64,000 nucleotides of DNA, taken from contig NZ_RAQK01000001.1 of NCBI RefSeq assembly GCF_003610455.1, positions 1,054,001 to 1,118,000 on the forward strand. Reading direction: 5' to 3'. A model generated the notes under the pieces. It saw only the letters and a list, made by a program, of their open reading frames with translations, did no database searches and was not told the DNA's origin. The position numbers were made by a program, and so were the translations under genes. The stretch is from Sulfitobacter guttiformis. Lineage in GTDB: Bacteria > Pseudomonadota > Alphaproteobacteria > Rhodobacterales > Rhodobacteraceae. Within the stretch, counting starts at the first letter, position 1, and the number at the start of each line of letters is the position of its first letter. Below, piece after piece: positions 18,725-33,448 of this stretch.

Positions 18725-19591
18725 TTAAGCCCTTGAAAGTTTTCGCTCGCGGTAGAAGGTAAACACACCAGTCGCGACAACGATTGCAGCCCCCAACAGC
18801 GTAAGCGCGCGCGGCACTTCATCAAAAATCACATACCCGACCCCCATCGCCACCACCAATCCGGTATAGCGGAAGGGGGCGATAAACGAGACATCGCCTG
18901 TGCGCATCGCCTGAATGCTAAAGAAATATCCGACCAGCACAAAAACGGCCGAGCCGCTGATGCCGAGGCCGACCGTGCCGGACACAGGCGCCCATTGTTG
19001 CGTAAGCGATGCAAGGCCCGCTGCCAACATTACGGCTACTGTTGTGCCAAGCGTGACAGCCATGCCTGGTACCTGCGCCGACAGACGCCGCGTGATCAAA
19101 TCGCGCACCGTCACGCCCATTACCGACGCCAGCGCGTAAAGCGACCAAACGTTGAACCCCTCCACACCGGGCCGGATGATCATCATCACCCCACACAGAC
19201 CAATCGCAATCGCCAGCATCCGCCGCCAACCCACAGCCTCTCGGTAAATCAGCGCGGAGCCGAGCGTAACGGTAAGCGGGACCACCTGCATAATCGCATT
19301 GAGGTTCCCGATTGGCATGTTGAATAGGGCACTGAGAAAGAAGTAGGCCGTAATGATCTCGGCTAGTCCACGCAGGCCGATCAGGAGTTTATCCTCACGA
19401 GACACCTGGTATTTTAAAGTGCCGAGACTTCGTGCGAGGATGAAAATGAGTAGCGTGGCCAATACTCCCCGTAAAAAGATAAGCTGGAACAATGGGATGC
19501 CGCCGCCCGTAAGCTTGAGCACTGTATCGTTCATCACGAAGGCAATCATCGAACCCATCATTAGAAGGGCACCGGTCGTGTTTGGGGTCAT
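18725..19591 (-). CDS. DMT superfamily transporter (EamA family)
   Basis: The 288-residue product has about ten hydrophobic helices in two EamA repeats, roughly residues 5-135 and 145-282. It would export or exchange small metabolites at the cytoplasmic membrane; the substrate cannot be inferred. Small loops, the FLRG motif near residues 38-41 and the FRYTGLVVA stretch near 238-246 are characteristic. It lies between the rpoC terminator and the glycosyltransferase gene, so it is a separate unit inserted between rpoC and rpsL. Confidence 0.85.
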   Translation of the reverse strand: MTPNTTGALLMMGSMIAFVMNDTVLKLTGGGIPLFQLIFLRGVLATLLIFILARSLGTLKYQVSREDKLLIGLRGLAEIITAYFFLSALFNMPIGNLNAIMQVVPLTVTLGSALIYREAVGWRRMLAIAIGLCGVMMIIRPGVEGFNVWSLYALASVMGVTVRDLITRRLSAQVPGMAVTLGTTVAVMLAAGLASLTQQWAPVSGTVGLGISGSAVFVLVGYFFSIQAMRTGDVSFIAPFRYTGLVVAMGVGYVIFDEVPRALTLLGAAIVVATGVFTFYRERKLSRA

Positions 19592-19686
19592 TGAAATATC
19601 CTAAGCTCCGCTCTGATATTGAGCGTTTGCTTCATGGAGGGCAATGCACCCTAAACCCATTCAAGGCAAATAAATATTAGGCAAAG

Positions 19687-19719
19687 AAAAACCCCCGCAA
19701 CCGGATGGCTGCGGGGGTT
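19687..19719 (-). terminator. Intrinsic terminator of rpoC
   Basis: Minus-strand AACCCCCGCA and TGCGGGGGTT form a perfect ten-base-pair stem with a ten-base loop, followed by TTTCTTT. It lies about 30 bases past the rpoC stop. Confidence 0.9.
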
Positions 19720-19747
19720 CTTGCTGTTTTAAAAGCTTAAAGCGGTA

Positions 19748-23998
<4,251 letters not shown>

Positions 23999-24044
23999 TG
24001 GATGTCCTTAGATTTATTCTCGAAAGCGGGGGAGAGTAACGGCA

Positions 24045-24069
24045 CCCAAACTCTCGTGGAGAGTTTGGG
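24045..24069 (-). promoter_or_regulatory. Perfect hairpin in the rpoB-rpoC spacer
   Basis: CCCAAACTCTC (24045-24055) and GAGAGTTTGGG (24059-24069) form an 11-bp stem with a three-base loop midway between rpoB and rpoC. No uridine run follows on the minus strand, so it is unlikely to be a simple terminator. It may be an RNase processing or mRNA-stability element; that is inference. Confidence 0.6.
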
Positions 24070-24096
24070 CTCGAAGTCTCGAAAAGACTTTGTTTG

Positions 24097-27000
24097 TTAC
24101 TCTTCGTCCTCCGCATCCAGGAGTTCCATGTTGAGACCCAGGCCGCGGACCTCTTTGACCAGAACGTTGAACGATTCAGGAATACCTGCCTCGAAGTTGT
24201 CCTCGCCTTTGACGATGCTCTCGTACACTTTTGTACGGCCAGCAACGTCATCCGATTTCACGGTAAGCATTTCCTGCAAAGTGTATGCAGCGCCGTAGGC
24301 CTCAAGTGCCCAGACCTCCATCTCACCAAAGCGCTGGCCACCGAACTGTGCTTTACCGCCCAATGGCTGCTGGGTAACCAGCGAGTATGGTCCGGTTGAG
24401 CGCGCGTGGATTTTGTCGTCCACGAGGTGGTGCAGCTTGAGCAGGTACTTCACGCCAACAGTAACCTTCCGGCTGAACTGCTCGCCTGTGCGTCCGTCAA
24501 ACAGGATCGACTGGCCGGATGTGTCAAAACCTGCACGTGCGAGGCTGTCGTTGACGTCCGCTTCCTTTGCGCCGTCAAAAACGGGCGTAGCAATCGGCAC
24601 ACCGCGGGTCACGTTGCCCGCCGCCTCCAACAACGTATCCTCGTCCATGCCGACAATACCCTCGTCATAGACATCATCACCATAGGCCAACTTCATCGCT
24701 TCACGCACAGGGGTCATATCGCCGGAACGCTTATATTCTTGCAGCGCCTCGTCGATGTTAATGCCCAGACCGCGTGCGGCCCAGCCCATGTGCGTCTCAA
24801 GGATCTGACCGACGTTCATACGCGACGGCACACCCAACGGGTTCAGACAGAAATCAACTGGCGTACCATCTGCGAGGAACGGCATGTCTTCCATTGGGAC
24901 CACTTTGGAAATAACACCCTTGTTCCCGTGACGACCGGCCATTTTATCACCTGGTTGAAGCTTACGCTTCACAGCGACGAAGACTTTAACCATCTTCATC
25001 ACACCGGGGGGCAGATCGTCGCCACGGCGTACTTTCTCGACTTTGTCCTCAAAGCGGGCATCCAAGGTCCGTTTCTGGATCTCGTACTGCTCGTTCAGGG
25101 CTTCCACGATTTTCGCGTCGTCTTCGTCCTCAAGTGCCAACTGCCACCACTGACCACGTGTGAGCACCTCGTCGAGGGTCTCTTCCGTGATCTGGCTTCC
25201 GGGCTTCACACCCTTAGGGCCTTTGACAGCGGTTTTGCCAAGGATCATCTCACGTAGACGGGCAAAGATGTTGCGATCAAGGATCGCCAGCTCGTCGTCG
25301 CGGTCACGGGCCAGACGCTCGACCTCTTCACGCTCGATTTGCAGGGCACGTTCGTCTTTTTCCACACCGTGGCGGTTGAACACACGTACCTCGACGACTG
25401 TACCGAAATCACCCGGCTTCACACGCAGCGATGTATCGCGCACGTCGGATGCTTTCTCACCAAAGATGGCGCGCAGGAGTTTCTCCTCGGGCGTCATCGG
25501 GCTTTCGCCTTTCGGTGTAATCTTACCGACAAGAATATCGCCCGGCTCTACGTCTGCGCCGATATAGACAATGCCAGCCTCGTCGAGGTTCCGCAGCGCT
25601 TCTTCACCAACGTTCGGAATATCGCGTGTGATTTCCTCTGGTCCAAGCTTTGTATCGCGTGCGGCGACTTCGAATTCCTCAATGTGAATCGAGGTGAAGA
25701 CGTCATCGCGCGAAATACGCTCAGAGATCAGGATGGAGTCTTCATAGTTATAACCGTTCCAAGGCATAAACGCGACGACCACGTTCTTCCCAAGGGCGAG
25801 TTCCCCCATGTCAGTGGACGGACCATCAGCGATCACCTGACCTTTTGTTACCACTTCACCTACCTGTACCAGCGGACGCTGATTGATGCAGGTGTTCTGG
25901 TTGGAGCGCTGGAACTTACGCATGCGGTAGATATCCACGCCTGCATCGCCCAACTCGAGGTCTTCGGTCGCGCGGATAACGATACGCGTTGCGTCAACTT
26001 GGTCAATCACGCCCGCGCGCTTTGCCATATAGGCCGCACCAGAGTCGCGTGCCACAACCTCTTCGATACCTGTACCAACAAGTGGTGCCTCGGCTTGCAG
26101 AAGGGGAACCGCCTGACGCTGCATGTTCGAGCCCATCAAGGCTCTGTTCGCATCGTCATTCTCGAGGAACGGGATGAGAGAGGCGGCAACAGACACCAAC
26201 TGCTTTGGCGAAACGTCAATCAGGTCTACGTTCATGGAAGGCGACAGTGTGTAGTCACCTGATTTACGGGTGGAAACCAGATCGTTCACGAACTTCATGT
26301 TCTCGTCGAGGTTCGCGTTGGCCTGCGCCACTGTGTGACGCATCTCTTCCGTAGCGGACATATACTGGACTTCGTCCGATACAATGCCGTCTTTTACCTT
26401 ACGGTAGGGTGTTTCGATAAAGCCGTATTTGTTTACGCGAGCGAAAGTCGCCAGCGAGTTGATCAGACCAATGTTTGGACCTTCGGGCGTTTCAATCGGG
26501 CACATCCGGCCATAGTGCGTCGGGTGAACGTCACGTACTTCAAAACCGGCACGCTCACGGGTCAGACCACCTGGTCCAAGCGCTGAAAGGCGACGCTTGT
26601 GCGTAACCTCGGAGAGCGGGTTTGTTTGGTCCATGAACTGCGACAGCTGCGAGGAGCCAAAGAATTCACGCACCGCAGCAGCAGCAGGTTTTGCGTTAAT
26701 CAGGTCTTGTGGCATGACTGTGTCAATTTCGACGGAAGACATACGTTCCTTGATCGCGCGCTCCATGCGGAGCAAACCAACACGGTATTGGTTCTCCATC
26801 AATTCACCGACAGAGCGCACACGACGGTTGCCGAGGTGATCGATATCGTCGATATCGCCGCGGCCATCGCGCAGGTCTACAAGCGCTTTGATACATGCCA
26901 CGATATCGTCGCGGTCCAGTGTGCGCTGTGTGTCTTCTTTGTCCAGTGCAAGGCGCATGTTCATCTTTACACGGCCAACAGCAGACAGGTCATAACGCTC

Positions 27001-28236
27001 GCCGTCAAAGAACAGCGTGTCGAACAGGTTTGACGCGGCCTCGACTGTGGGTGGCTCACCCGGGCGCATAACGCGGTAAATGTCCATGAGCGCGGTGTCG
27101 CGGTTCATGTTCTTATCTGCGGCCATCGTGTTGCGCATGTAGGGGCCGACATTGACGTTGTCGATGTCCAAGAGTGGGATCTCGGTGATGCCCGCATCGA
27201 CCAGCTCTTTAGCTGTACCGCCGATGAGCGTGCCGTCTTTGTCGTACTCCAAAGTCATCTCATCGCCAGCTTCGACGTAAATCGCGCCAGTTTCTTCGTT
27301 GATAATATCTTTGGAAACAAACTTGCCTTCGATGTGGCTGAACGGAACCAAAAGCTCGGTCACGCTGCCTTCATCAATCAGTTGTTTTACGGCGCGGGGC
27401 GTTACTTTTTTGCCAGCTTCGAACAACACTTCGCCGCTTGCCGCGTCGATGATATCATAGGTCGGGCGGGTGCCGCGAACACGTTCCGGGAAGAACGGCG
27501 CGATCCAGCCTTTGCCAGCCTCGAGCTTATAGTGAACGGTGTTGTAATAGGCATCCATAATCGCTTCTTGGTCGAGACCAAGCGAGTACAGCAGAGTTGT
27601 TACGGGCAGCTTGCGGCGACGGTCGATGCGCGCGAACACAATGTCCTTCGCGTCGAACTCGAAATCGAGCCATGAACCACGGTAAGGAATGATGCGGCAG
27701 GCAAACAGCAACTTGCCGGAGGAATGTGTCTTACCCTTGTCGTGGTCAAAAAACACACCTGGAGAGCGATGCATCTGGGACACGATCACACGCTCGGTAC
27801 CGTTCACAATGAAGGTACCGTTTGGCGTCATAAGGGGCATATCTCCCATAAACACATCTTGCTCTTTGATGTCTTTAACAGACTTTGCACCTGTATCCTC
27901 ATCGATATCGAAAACGATCAGACGGAGCGTCACTTTAAGCGGCGCGGAATACGTCATGTCGCGCTGCTGGCATTCCTCGACGTCATATTTCGGCTTCTCA
28001 AGCTCGTACTTTACGTACTCGAGAATAGATGTCTCATTGAAATCCTTGATCGGGAAAACCGACTGGAAAACGCCCTGAATACCATCACCGTCGGTGGGCG
28101 TCTCGGCATCGCCAGAGTTCAGGAACAGATCATAAGAAGATTTTTGAACCTCGATCAGGTTCGGCATTTCCAGCACTTCGCGGATTTTGCCATAATATTT
28201 ACGTAGACGCTTCTGGCCAAGGAAGGATTGTGCCAT
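24097..28236 (-). CDS. rpoB: RNA polymerase subunit beta
   Basis: Beta has 1,379 residues from [16 protein letters not shown] at 28236; an in-frame ATG at 28278 is less likely because AAAGGTG lies before 28236. The rifampicin-binding region reads [31 protein letters not shown] near residues 520-550, with the wild-type D516, H526 and S531 equivalents (here D, H and S). The conserved RHGNKGVIS motif lies near residue 1125. The C-terminus ends in an acidic LDAEDEE tail. It follows rplL after about 240 bases that contain a partial-terminator hairpin. Confidence 0.97.
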   Translation of the reverse strand: MAQSFLGQKRLRKYYGKIREVLEMPNLIEVQKSSYDLFLNSGDAETPTDGDGIQGVFQSVFPIKDFNETSILEYVKYELEKPKYDVEECQQRDMTYSAPLKVTLRLIVFDIDEDTGAKSVKDIKEQDVFMGDMPLMTPNGTFIVNGTERVIVSQMHRSPGVFFDHDKGKTHSSGKLLFACRIIPYRGSWLDFEFDAKDIVFARIDRRRKLPVTTLLYSLGLDQEAIMDAYYNTVHYKLEAGKGWIAPFFPERVRGTRPTYDIIDAASGEVLFEAGKKVTPRAVKQLIDEGSVTELLVPFSHIEGKFVSKDIINEETGAIYVEAGDEMTLEYDKDGTLIGGTAKELVDAGITEIPLLDIDNVNVGPYMRNTMAADKNMNRDTALMDIYRVMRPGEPPTVEAASNLFDTLFFDGERYDLSAVGRVKMNMRLALDKEDTQRTLDRDDIVACIKALVDLRDGRGDIDDIDHLGNRRVRSVGELMENQYRVGLLRMERAIKERMSSVEIDTVMPQDLINAKPAAAAVREFFGSSQLSQFMDQTNPLSEVTHKRRLSALGPGGLTRERAGFEVRDVHPTHYGRMCPIETPEGPNIGLINSLATFARVNKYGFIETPYRKVKDGIVSDEVQYMSATEEMRHTVAQANANLDENMKFVNDLVSTRKSGDYTLSPSMNVDLIDVSPKQLVSVAASLIPFLENDDANRALMGSNMQRQAVPLLQAEAPLVGTGIEEVVARDSGAAYMAKRAGVIDQVDATRIVIRATEDLELGDAGVDIYRMRKFQRSNQNTCINQRPLVQVGEVVTKGQVIADGPSTDMGELALGKNVVVAFMPWNGYNYEDSILISERISRDDVFTSIHIEEFEVAARDTKLGPEEITRDIPNVGEEALRNLDEAGIVYIGADVEPGDILVGKITPKGESPMTPEEKLLRAIFGEKASDVRDTSLRVKPGDFGTVVEVRVFNRHGVEKDERALQIEREEVERLARDRDDELAILDRNIFARLREMILGKTAVKGPKGVKPGSQITEETLDEVLTRGQWWQLALEDEDDAKIVEALNEQYEIQKRTLDARFEDKVEKVRRGDDLPPGVMKMVKVFVAVKRKLQPGDKMAGRHGNKGVISKVVPMEDMPFLADGTPVDFCLNPLGVPSRMNVGQILETHMGWAARGLGINIDEALQEYKRSGDMTPVREAMKLAYGDDVYDEGIVGMDEDTLLEAAGNVTRGVPIATPVFDGAKEADVNDSLARAGFDTSGQSILFDGRTGEQFSRKVTVGVKYLLKLHHLVDDKIHARSTGPYSLVTQQPLGGKAQFGGQRFGEMEVWALEAYGAAYTLQEMLTVKSDDVAGRTKVYESIVKGEDNFEAGIPESFNVLVKEVRGLGLNMELLDAEDEE

Positions 28237-28368
28237 GTGTCGTGTCACCTTTCGTGTCTCTTGCCTGAACGCTGCCACCGGGAACGTGGTGCGCTCATCA
28301 GAGCGGTTTAGTCCTGTCTATGCTGGAAAGCGTCCCACCGCCTTCCTTCCGACCATTGGACCTCTCCA

Positions 28369-28398
28369 GAAAGACGCTCATGCTTAAAAGCGTCTTTC
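28369..28398 (-). promoter_or_regulatory. Attenuator-like hairpin between rplL and rpoB
   Basis: GAAAGACGCT and AGCGTCTTTC are exact inverted copies around a ten-base loop, about 80 bases past rplL and 130 bases before rpoB. Only a few uridines follow on the minus strand. In other bacteria a leaky terminator at this place adjusts the ratio of L7/L12 to RNA polymerase; position and shape support the same role here. Confidence 0.65.
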
Positions 28399-28477
28399 AA
28401 GACAGGTTTGGCCGGACGGAGATTCACCCCATCCAGCCTGTTTTTTGTGTGCAGGACGTAAAGCCCTGCGAAGTGGC

Positions 28478-28849
28478 TTACGCCAGTTCGATCTCGGCAC
28501 CAGCTGCAACCAGCTTTGCCATGATTTCTTCGGCTTCCGCTTTCGAAACGCCTTCTTTGATTTTACCACCGGCCTCAACGAGGTCTTTGGCTTCTTTCAG
28601 GCCGAGGCCTGTGATGCCGCGAACTTCTTTGATCACGTTGATTTTGGATGCGCCGGCGTTCTTCAGAACAACGTCGAATTCAGTCTTTTCCTCAGCAGCA
28701 GCGCCTGCATCCGCAGGGCCCGCCATCATGACTGCGCCACCGGCTGCAGGCTCGATGCCGTACTCGTCTTTGAGGATTGTCTTCAGTTCTTGTGCTTCAA
28801 GCAGTGTAAGACCAACGATGTCTTCTGCCAGTTTTTTCAGATCAGCCAT
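28478..28849 (-). CDS. rplL: 50S ribosomal protein L7/L12
   Basis: L7/L12 has 123 residues and is the multi-copy stalk protein that recruits translation GTPases. The N-terminal dimerisation helices [22 protein letters not shown] are followed by a hinge rich in A and G (about residues 36-52) and the C-terminal domain with the family motif [24 protein letters not shown] near residues 68-91. It follows rplJ by about 80 bases. Length is normal. Confidence 0.97.
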   Translation of the reverse strand: MADLKKLAEDIVGLTLLEAQELKTILKDEYGIEPAAGGAVMMAGPADAGAAAEEKTEFDVVLKNAGASKINVIKEVRGITGLGLKEAKDLVEAGGKIKEGVSKAEAEEIMAKLVAAGAEIELA

Positions 28850-28928
28850 GTTTTAGCTCTTTCCGTTAACGATATGTGTGTTCCAACGCGCAGTTTCAAC
28901 CGCTACGTCGATGTGACGATAGTGTCGC

Positions 28929-29441
28929 TTAGGCAGCTCTGTCTTCGATCGTTGACAGAATGGATGCGATGTTGCTTGCAGGTGCGCCAATGGCCCCGGC
29001 GATGTTCGATGCTGGTGCGCCCAACATGCCCGCGATTGTGGAGATAAGCTCCTCGCGCGAAGGCAGTTTGGACACGGCTTCGACACCGGCGACGTCCAAC
29101 GCGTTCTCACCCATTGCACCACCGAGGATAACCAGCTTCGGGTTATCTTTGGCGAATGCCTGAGCAACCTTGGCCGCAGCCACAGGATCCTCAGAGTAGG
29201 TCAGAACGGTCATACCCGTCAGAAGGTTCGCAATGCTTGCGCATGGCTTGCCCTCAAGGGCGATCTTGGCGAGCCGGTTTTTGGCAACACGCACAGATCC
29301 ACCCGCAGCGGTTGCCCGCGCACGTAGATCCTGCATTTCAGCAACTGTCAGACCGACGTAGTGGCTAACCACTACAACGCCAGAGCTTTCAAAGATCTGG
29401 CCGAGCTCATCGACCAGCTGTTCTTTTTGTGCTCTATCCAC
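28929..29441 (-). CDS. rplJ: 50S ribosomal protein L10
   Basis: L10 has 170 residues and anchors the L12 dimers to the 23S rRNA. It starts [20 protein letters not shown] and shows [18 protein letters not shown] near 21-38 and [13 protein letters not shown] near 50-62. The C-terminal helix that binds L12 is present near 135-165. It is the first gene of rplJ-rplL-rpoB-rpoC, preceded by a 450-base region that carries the likely L10 leader. Confidence 0.97.
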   Translation of the reverse strand: MDRAQKEQLVDELGQIFESSGVVVVSHYVGLTVAEMQDLRARATAAGGSVRVAKNRLAKIALEGKPCASIANLLTGMTVLTYSEDPVAAAKVAQAFAKDNPKLVILGGAMGENALDVAGVEAVSKLPSREELISTIAGMLGAPASNIAGAIGAPASNIASILSTIEDRAA

Positions 29442-29664
29442 AGTTTCTCTCCAAAGTTATCGGAGGGGTGACCCTCCGGGCTCGTTTCGTCAGGCAAGTG
29501 TTGCCTGACATCGGGTCCTTACGGGTCCTTCCCAAGACCGTCCGAGAGCAATGCTCTAGAAAAGTCACGAGTTTTCCCCATCTCAGGCAGGAATTATGAG
29601 CATAAAACACAGCCCACCCGCCATCTCGGACGAAGCGCAAAAAGCGCACGACGAATCGTGCGCT
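29442..29664 (-). promoter_or_regulatory. Structured leader of rplJ (candidate L10 leader with attenuator)
   Basis: Three strong hairpins lie in the RNA before rplJ. Going towards the gene: AGCGCACGA-TTCG-TCGTGCGCT at 29643-29664 followed by a short uridine run, resembling a terminator; GTCAGGCAA-CAC-TTGCCTGAC at 29489-29509; and a GGAGGG/CCCTCC stem around 29461-29478 close to the ribosome-binding site. In many bacteria L10-L12 binds such a leader to repress rplJL translation. The sequence shows the stems; the L10 assignment is inference. Confidence 0.55.
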
Positions 29665-29837
29665 ATGATGCAAGGCTTGATCTAGTCGGGTTAGACAGGA
29701 ATGTGAAGCGTCAAATCTTCAAGAATGCTATTCTTGATCAAGCCGGGCCCTGACACGCCAATCAACATCTGACACAAAGACTATCTTGATAAACAGTTGT
29801 TGCGATCAAACCGGATCTTAGGCTCCCGCCACAGCTC

Positions 29838-29867
29838 AAAAAAAAGGGCGCCCCTACCGGAGCGCCC
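29838..29867 (-). terminator. Intrinsic terminator after rplA
   Basis: Minus-strand GGGCGCTCC and GGGGCGCCC form a nine-base-pair stem closed by a GGTA loop, then eight uridines. It ends the rplK-rplA transcript, so rplJ needs a promoter in 29665-29837. Confidence 0.93.
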
Positions 29868-29892
29868 TCTTGGATTTAACGTCCCTGAAATA

Positions 29893-30588
29893 TCAGGAGA
29901 TGGCTTTTTCAACTGCAACAGTAACGCCAGGGCCCATTGAGGAGCTGAGCGAGATCTGCTGAAGATAGGAGCCTTTGGCGCCGGCTGGGCGCGCTTTTGC
30001 GACCGCGCTTACGAACGCACGGATGTTCTCAACCAGCTTTGCTTCGTCAAAGGATACTTTGCCGACGCCTGCATGAACGACACCGCCCTTTTCAGCTTTG
30101 AACTGAACTTCGCCGCCCTTCGCCGCTTTCACAGCTGCAGCAACATCCATTGTCACAGTACCGACTTTAGGGTTCGGCATCAGGTTACGAGGCCCCAACA
30201 CTTTACCCAGACGACCAACAACGGGCATCATGTCAGGTGTTGCGATGCAACGGTCGAATTCGATCTTGCCGCCCATGATGATATCCATCAGGTCCTCGGC
30301 GCCAACGATATCGGCTCCCGCTGCTGTCGCTTCATCAGCTTTCGGACCGCGCGCGAATACCGCAACGCGAACATCCTTACCTGTACCATTAGGCAAGCCC
30401 ACAACGCCGCGAACCATCTGGTCTGCGTGACGCGGGTCGATCCCGAGGTTCATGGCAATCTCGATCGTCTCGTCGAACTTGGTGTTCGAGTTTGCCTTGA
30501 TCAGAGATACCGCTTCTTCAACTGTGAGGTTCTCTTTGCCGACGAATGCTTCGCGTGCGGCGCGGATACGTTTTCCAAGCTTTGCCAT
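29893..30588 (-). CDS. rplA: 50S ribosomal protein L1
   Basis: L1 has 231 residues, forms the mobile stalk at the E site and in E. coli represses its own operon. Motifs seen are [21 protein letters not shown] near 37-57, RG-V-x-LPNGTGK near 59-70, and the signature [21 protein letters not shown] near 125-145. It starts one base after the rplK stop. It is the last gene before the terminator at 29838-29867. Confidence 0.97.
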   Translation of the reverse strand: MAKLGKRIRAAREAFVGKENLTVEEAVSLIKANSNTKFDETIEIAMNLGIDPRHADQMVRGVVGLPNGTGKDVRVAVFARGPKADEATAAGADIVGAEDLMDIIMGGKIEFDRCIATPDMMPVVGRLGKVLGPRNLMPNPKVGTVTMDVAAAVKAAKGGEVQFKAEKGGVVHAGVGKVSFDEAKLVENIRAFVSAVAKARPAGAKGSYLQQISLSSSMGPGVTVAVEKAIS

Positions 30589-30589
30589 A

Positions 30590-31015
30590 TTACTTAACCT
30601 CGATGCCCATGGACTTTGCGGAGCCCAGAATGATTTTCATTGCTGCTTCCACATCGTTTGCGGACAGATCGACCATCTTGGCTTCTGCAATTTCGCGCAG
30701 CTGCTTTGGCGTGATGGAGCCCACGTTCTCACGCGATGGCGTCTTGGCGCCAGACTTCACTTTTGCCGCTTTTTTCAGGAAGTACGACGCAGGTGGCGTC
30801 TTGATGTCCATAGTGAAGGACTTGTCCTGATAGTAGCTGATCACTGTTGGGCAAGGTGCGCCCGGCTCCAGGTCTGCTGTCTTGGCGTTGAACGCTTTAC
30901 AGAATTCCATGATGTTGATGCCGCGCTGACCCAACGCCGGACCTACCGGCGGGGACGGGTTTGCTTGACCCGCTTTAACTTGCAACTTCATCGTACCGAC
31001 GAGTTTCTTGGCCAT
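30590..31015 (-). CDS. rplK: 50S ribosomal protein L11
   Basis: L11 has 141 residues and binds the GTPase-associated region of 23S rRNA, the thiostrepton site and the RelA-sensing region. It starts [16 protein letters not shown] and shows [24 protein letters not shown] near 19-42, which includes the conserved thiostrepton-linked prolines, and the C-terminal RNA-binding domain ending MGIEVK. Its leader, 31016-31100, contains a GTCACA/TGTGAC inverted repeat at 31062-31079. Confidence 0.97.
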   Translation of the reverse strand: MAKKLVGTMKLQVKAGQANPSPPVGPALGQRGINIMEFCKAFNAKTADLEPGAPCPTVISYYQDKSFTMDIKTPPASYFLKKAAKVKSGAKTPSRENVGSITPKQLREIAEAKMVDLSANDVEAAMKIILGSAKSMGIEVK

Positions 31016-31362
31016 TGGCCTTCTCCTTTGTCATCGGCAAGGTCTCCCCTGCCCTACAAGGTCACAACGCGCTGTGACCGCCATTTAGCGTGGTGCGGCC
31101 CAAGGCATCGCGATGCCCCTACCTCCCACGAACGATTCGCCGCTCAGCAATGCTGATCGGCGCAAGAGCCTGCTCACTAGAACACTTGGGCGCTCTAATC
31201 AAACGGTATCTTGTAGTTATAATCTCATTGCCGCACCCCTACGCACCCAAAACCCGAAACAGGGGAACGACCGATAGAACTCATAGCTGCCCCAGAGGGC
31301 AAAGGCGCTGCAGACGAATGGCGACAAAGCGCTGAACCACCCGTTCGCACAGCGCGCGCCAA
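31016..31362. other. Non-coding gap between nusG and rplK
   Basis: About 350 bases without a gene. It holds the L11-operon leader. Two small inverted repeats are present: GTCACA/TGTGAC at 31062-31079 and the palindrome GGCATC-GC-GATGCC at 31104-31117. An AT-rich patch with TATAAC on the minus strand near 31215 could be a -10 element, but a convincing -35 is missing. Confidence 0.45.
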
Positions 31363-31896
31363 TCAGATTTGTTTGTTTACCTGAGTAAAGTCCAGCTCGA
31401 CGGGTGTCTCGCGGCCAAAAATAGAAACCATAACCTTGATCTTCTGGTTCTCTTCATCGACCTCTTCAACCATACCGTCGAAGTCTTCAAACGGGCCATC
31501 GCCAACTTTGACGCGCTCCCCGATCTCGAAGTGGATGAGGGTCCGCGGTGTCTCTTCACCCTCTTGGACACGGCCAAGGATCGCTGTTACCTCAGCATCA
31601 CGCATCGGCATGGGGCGCCCTTGAGGGCCCAGAAAGCCGGTCACGCGATTGATGGAATTGATCAGGTGATAACCGCGGTCGGACATTTCCATGTGTACAA
31701 GAACATATCCTGGCATGAAGCGACGCTCGGTCGTCACCTTCTTGCCGCGGCGAACCTCGATCACTTCCTCGGTTGGTACCAGTACTTCGTCAATCTGGTC
31801 CTCAAGCTGCTGCTCAGCAACTGTGGTGCGGATCTGCTCGGCAATCTTTTTCTCGAAGTTCGACAGGACGCTGACCGAATACCATCTTTTTGCCAT
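31363..31896 (-). CDS. nusG: Transcription antitermination factor NusG
   Basis: NusG has 177 residues, binds RNA polymerase and couples it to S10 or Rho. The NGN domain begins [22 protein letters not shown] and includes [14 protein letters not shown] near 57-70 and [14 protein letters not shown] near 85-98. The C-terminal KOW domain contains [22 protein letters not shown] near 127-148. It lies downstream of secE; the 223-base spacer contains a GGGGC-AAAA-GCCCC hairpin at 31955-31968, which might attenuate read-through. Confidence 0.97.
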   Translation of the reverse strand: MAKRWYSVSVLSNFEKKIAEQIRTTVAEQQLEDQIDEVLVPTEEVIEVRRGKKVTTERRFMPGYVLVHMEMSDRGYHLINSINRVTGFLGPQGRPMPMRDAEVTAILGRVQEGEETPRTLIHFEIGERVKVGDGPFEDFDGMVEEVDEENQKIKVMVSIFGRETPVELDFTQVNKQI

Positions 31897-32120
31897 TTGA
31901 TCTTTCCGTCCTTGTCCTAAGTGCTGAGCACTTGCGAATTCCTAAAAACACTAAGGGGCAAAAGCCCCAGCCGCCTGCAACGAATATCAATGCGTAACTC
32001 GAATCAAATCATACGCGCCACAGAACAGATCTGCGGACTAGCCCACGCGCCCTTGGGATTCAAGTGTTGGAAAAGATATTTGAGGTCAAACAACCTTCAA
32101 CCGCATAGCTGTAGCCGGCA

Positions 32121-32318
32121 TTAGCCAAACATAGTCAGCACGTACTGGAGCCCGCCGCGGATCACAATATCAACCAACGCAAAGAACACAGCCGTCAACG
32201 CAGCGAGAATAAAGACCATCACTGTGGTCAACATCACCTCGCGGCGCGTTGGCCAGACAACCTTTGCGACTTCTGCGCGGGTTTGCTGAATGAACTGAAG
32301 CGGATTGGTCATGGCCAT
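32121..32318 (-). CDS. secE: Preprotein translocase subunit SecE
   Basis: SecE is a single-helix subunit of the SecYEG channel. The 65-residue product has the family motif Q-x-x-R-A-E-V-x-K-V-V-W-P-T-R-x-E near residues 11-29, then one transmembrane helix near 34-55. The start at 32318 (MAMTNPL) is chosen because AGGATG lies eight bases upstream; the next ATG, 32312, is possible. It is the first gene of the secE-nusG pair. In many bacteria tRNA-Trp lies directly upstream; here tRNA-Trp is about 12 kb away. Confidence 0.95.
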   Translation of the reverse strand: MAMTNPLQFIQQTRAEVAKVVWPTRREVMLTTVMVFILAALTAVFFALVDIVIRGGLQYVLTMFG

Positions 32319-32397
32319 GGAATACATCCTGAATTATCGCTGGAACAGCACTTAGCCGCAGAAGAGCCGTGTTTCAAGACTTCAAATGCCACCAAGG

Positions 32398-33177
32398 CTA
32401 GGCGCTTTTTTCATTCAAACTCGCCAAACGTCGCTTTAGCGCTTCGTCGTGACGCGCGTCGGCTGTGGCCAAGTCACCAAAGTCCGGCAGATAAAAGCCA
32501 TCAACCGTCCCTTCGGGGAAGCGGTCGAGCACGGCATCCCAGCGCATGGCAAATCTGTCAAGACGCGCGTGCAACACGGCAGCACGCGCGGGCCTGCGGC
32601 TGGCATACCAGCGATTTGCCTTAACCACACCGTGCCAGAATCCATCATATCCGGCGATCAAAAAGACGCCTACCGTTATAAATACAAGAACCAGCATGAG
32701 ACCAAGAATCAGCCAGGGCCGCAAAAGCACCAACAAGGCAAAGCCCGCCAGCGCGATATGCGCCGCTGTGGGCCGATAGCCGCGGATACGGTCGACAAGA
32801 GGGCTGGTTCGGGACGGCTTTACCATTGATTCCCTCTGTTTTGATTTTAATGGCGCGCTGCGCACAATCGCCGCGCCCTTGCGCCGAAAGGAAAACCAGC
32901 GTTTCTTCCGGATGGGGTCGATACGAACTGAATCATCTGGCCGCTCGAGTTCGGGCAGGGTGTCGGCCTTTCGACGGACGCGTGTCGGAGTTCTCGCCTC
33001 CAACGGTGCCTCGTCGACGTGAACCTCACCTGCCTTGGCAGCGGCATGCACAGGTGTACGGCTTTGGACAGGCGTCTCCTCGGTTAAAATCGACCGGATC
33101 GCACTTAATGATTGCTCATCAAGCCCTGTTTCAGCTGCTTCGCTATGCTGGGGTGATGTTTTAGGTGCTGCTGTCAT
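32398..33177 (-). CDS. Conserved hypothetical protein with a central two-helix membrane segment
   Basis: The 259-residue protein has a long, charged and disordered N-terminal half (residues 1-135, rich in R, K, E, P and S), two adjacent hydrophobic helices at about 140-175 and a helical arginine-rich C-terminal half. No catalytic motif, signal peptide or known domain is recognised. It runs in the same direction as secE with 79 bases between, so it may share a transcript with it. Its role is unknown. Confidence 0.6.
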   Translation of the reverse strand: MTAAPKTSPQHSEAAETGLDEQSLSAIRSILTEETPVQSRTPVHAAAKAGEVHVDEAPLEARTPTRVRRKADTLPELERPDDSVRIDPIRKKRWFSFRRKGAAIVRSAPLKSKQRESMVKPSRTSPLVDRIRGYRPTAAHIALAGFALLVLLRPWLILGLMLVLVFITVGVFLIAGYDGFWHGVVKANRWYASRRPARAAVLHARLDRFAMRWDAVLDRFPEGTVDGFYLPDFGDLATADARHDEALKRRLASLNEKSA

Positions 33178-33448
33178 CTACTCATACCAATTGCCCGAAG
33201 ATCATTACCGGCTGGTATGCGGGCCTTTTACGGCACTTCAATGAAGAGGATGTGACGCTAAAATGGCATTGTTTTCAGGCAGCCTCCAATGCGATTCTTT
33301 CGGGCGCATTGTGCCGGAAACACCAGGAGGTACGGATTGCCATTTCATGCGTTAAATAAGCCTAGGCCGTGCTGCACTAGCTAAATCTCGTATCTTCAAC
33401 TGGATCATCAAAGCGACACGTCGGGTTTTTAGATTAAAAGGTTTTTTG

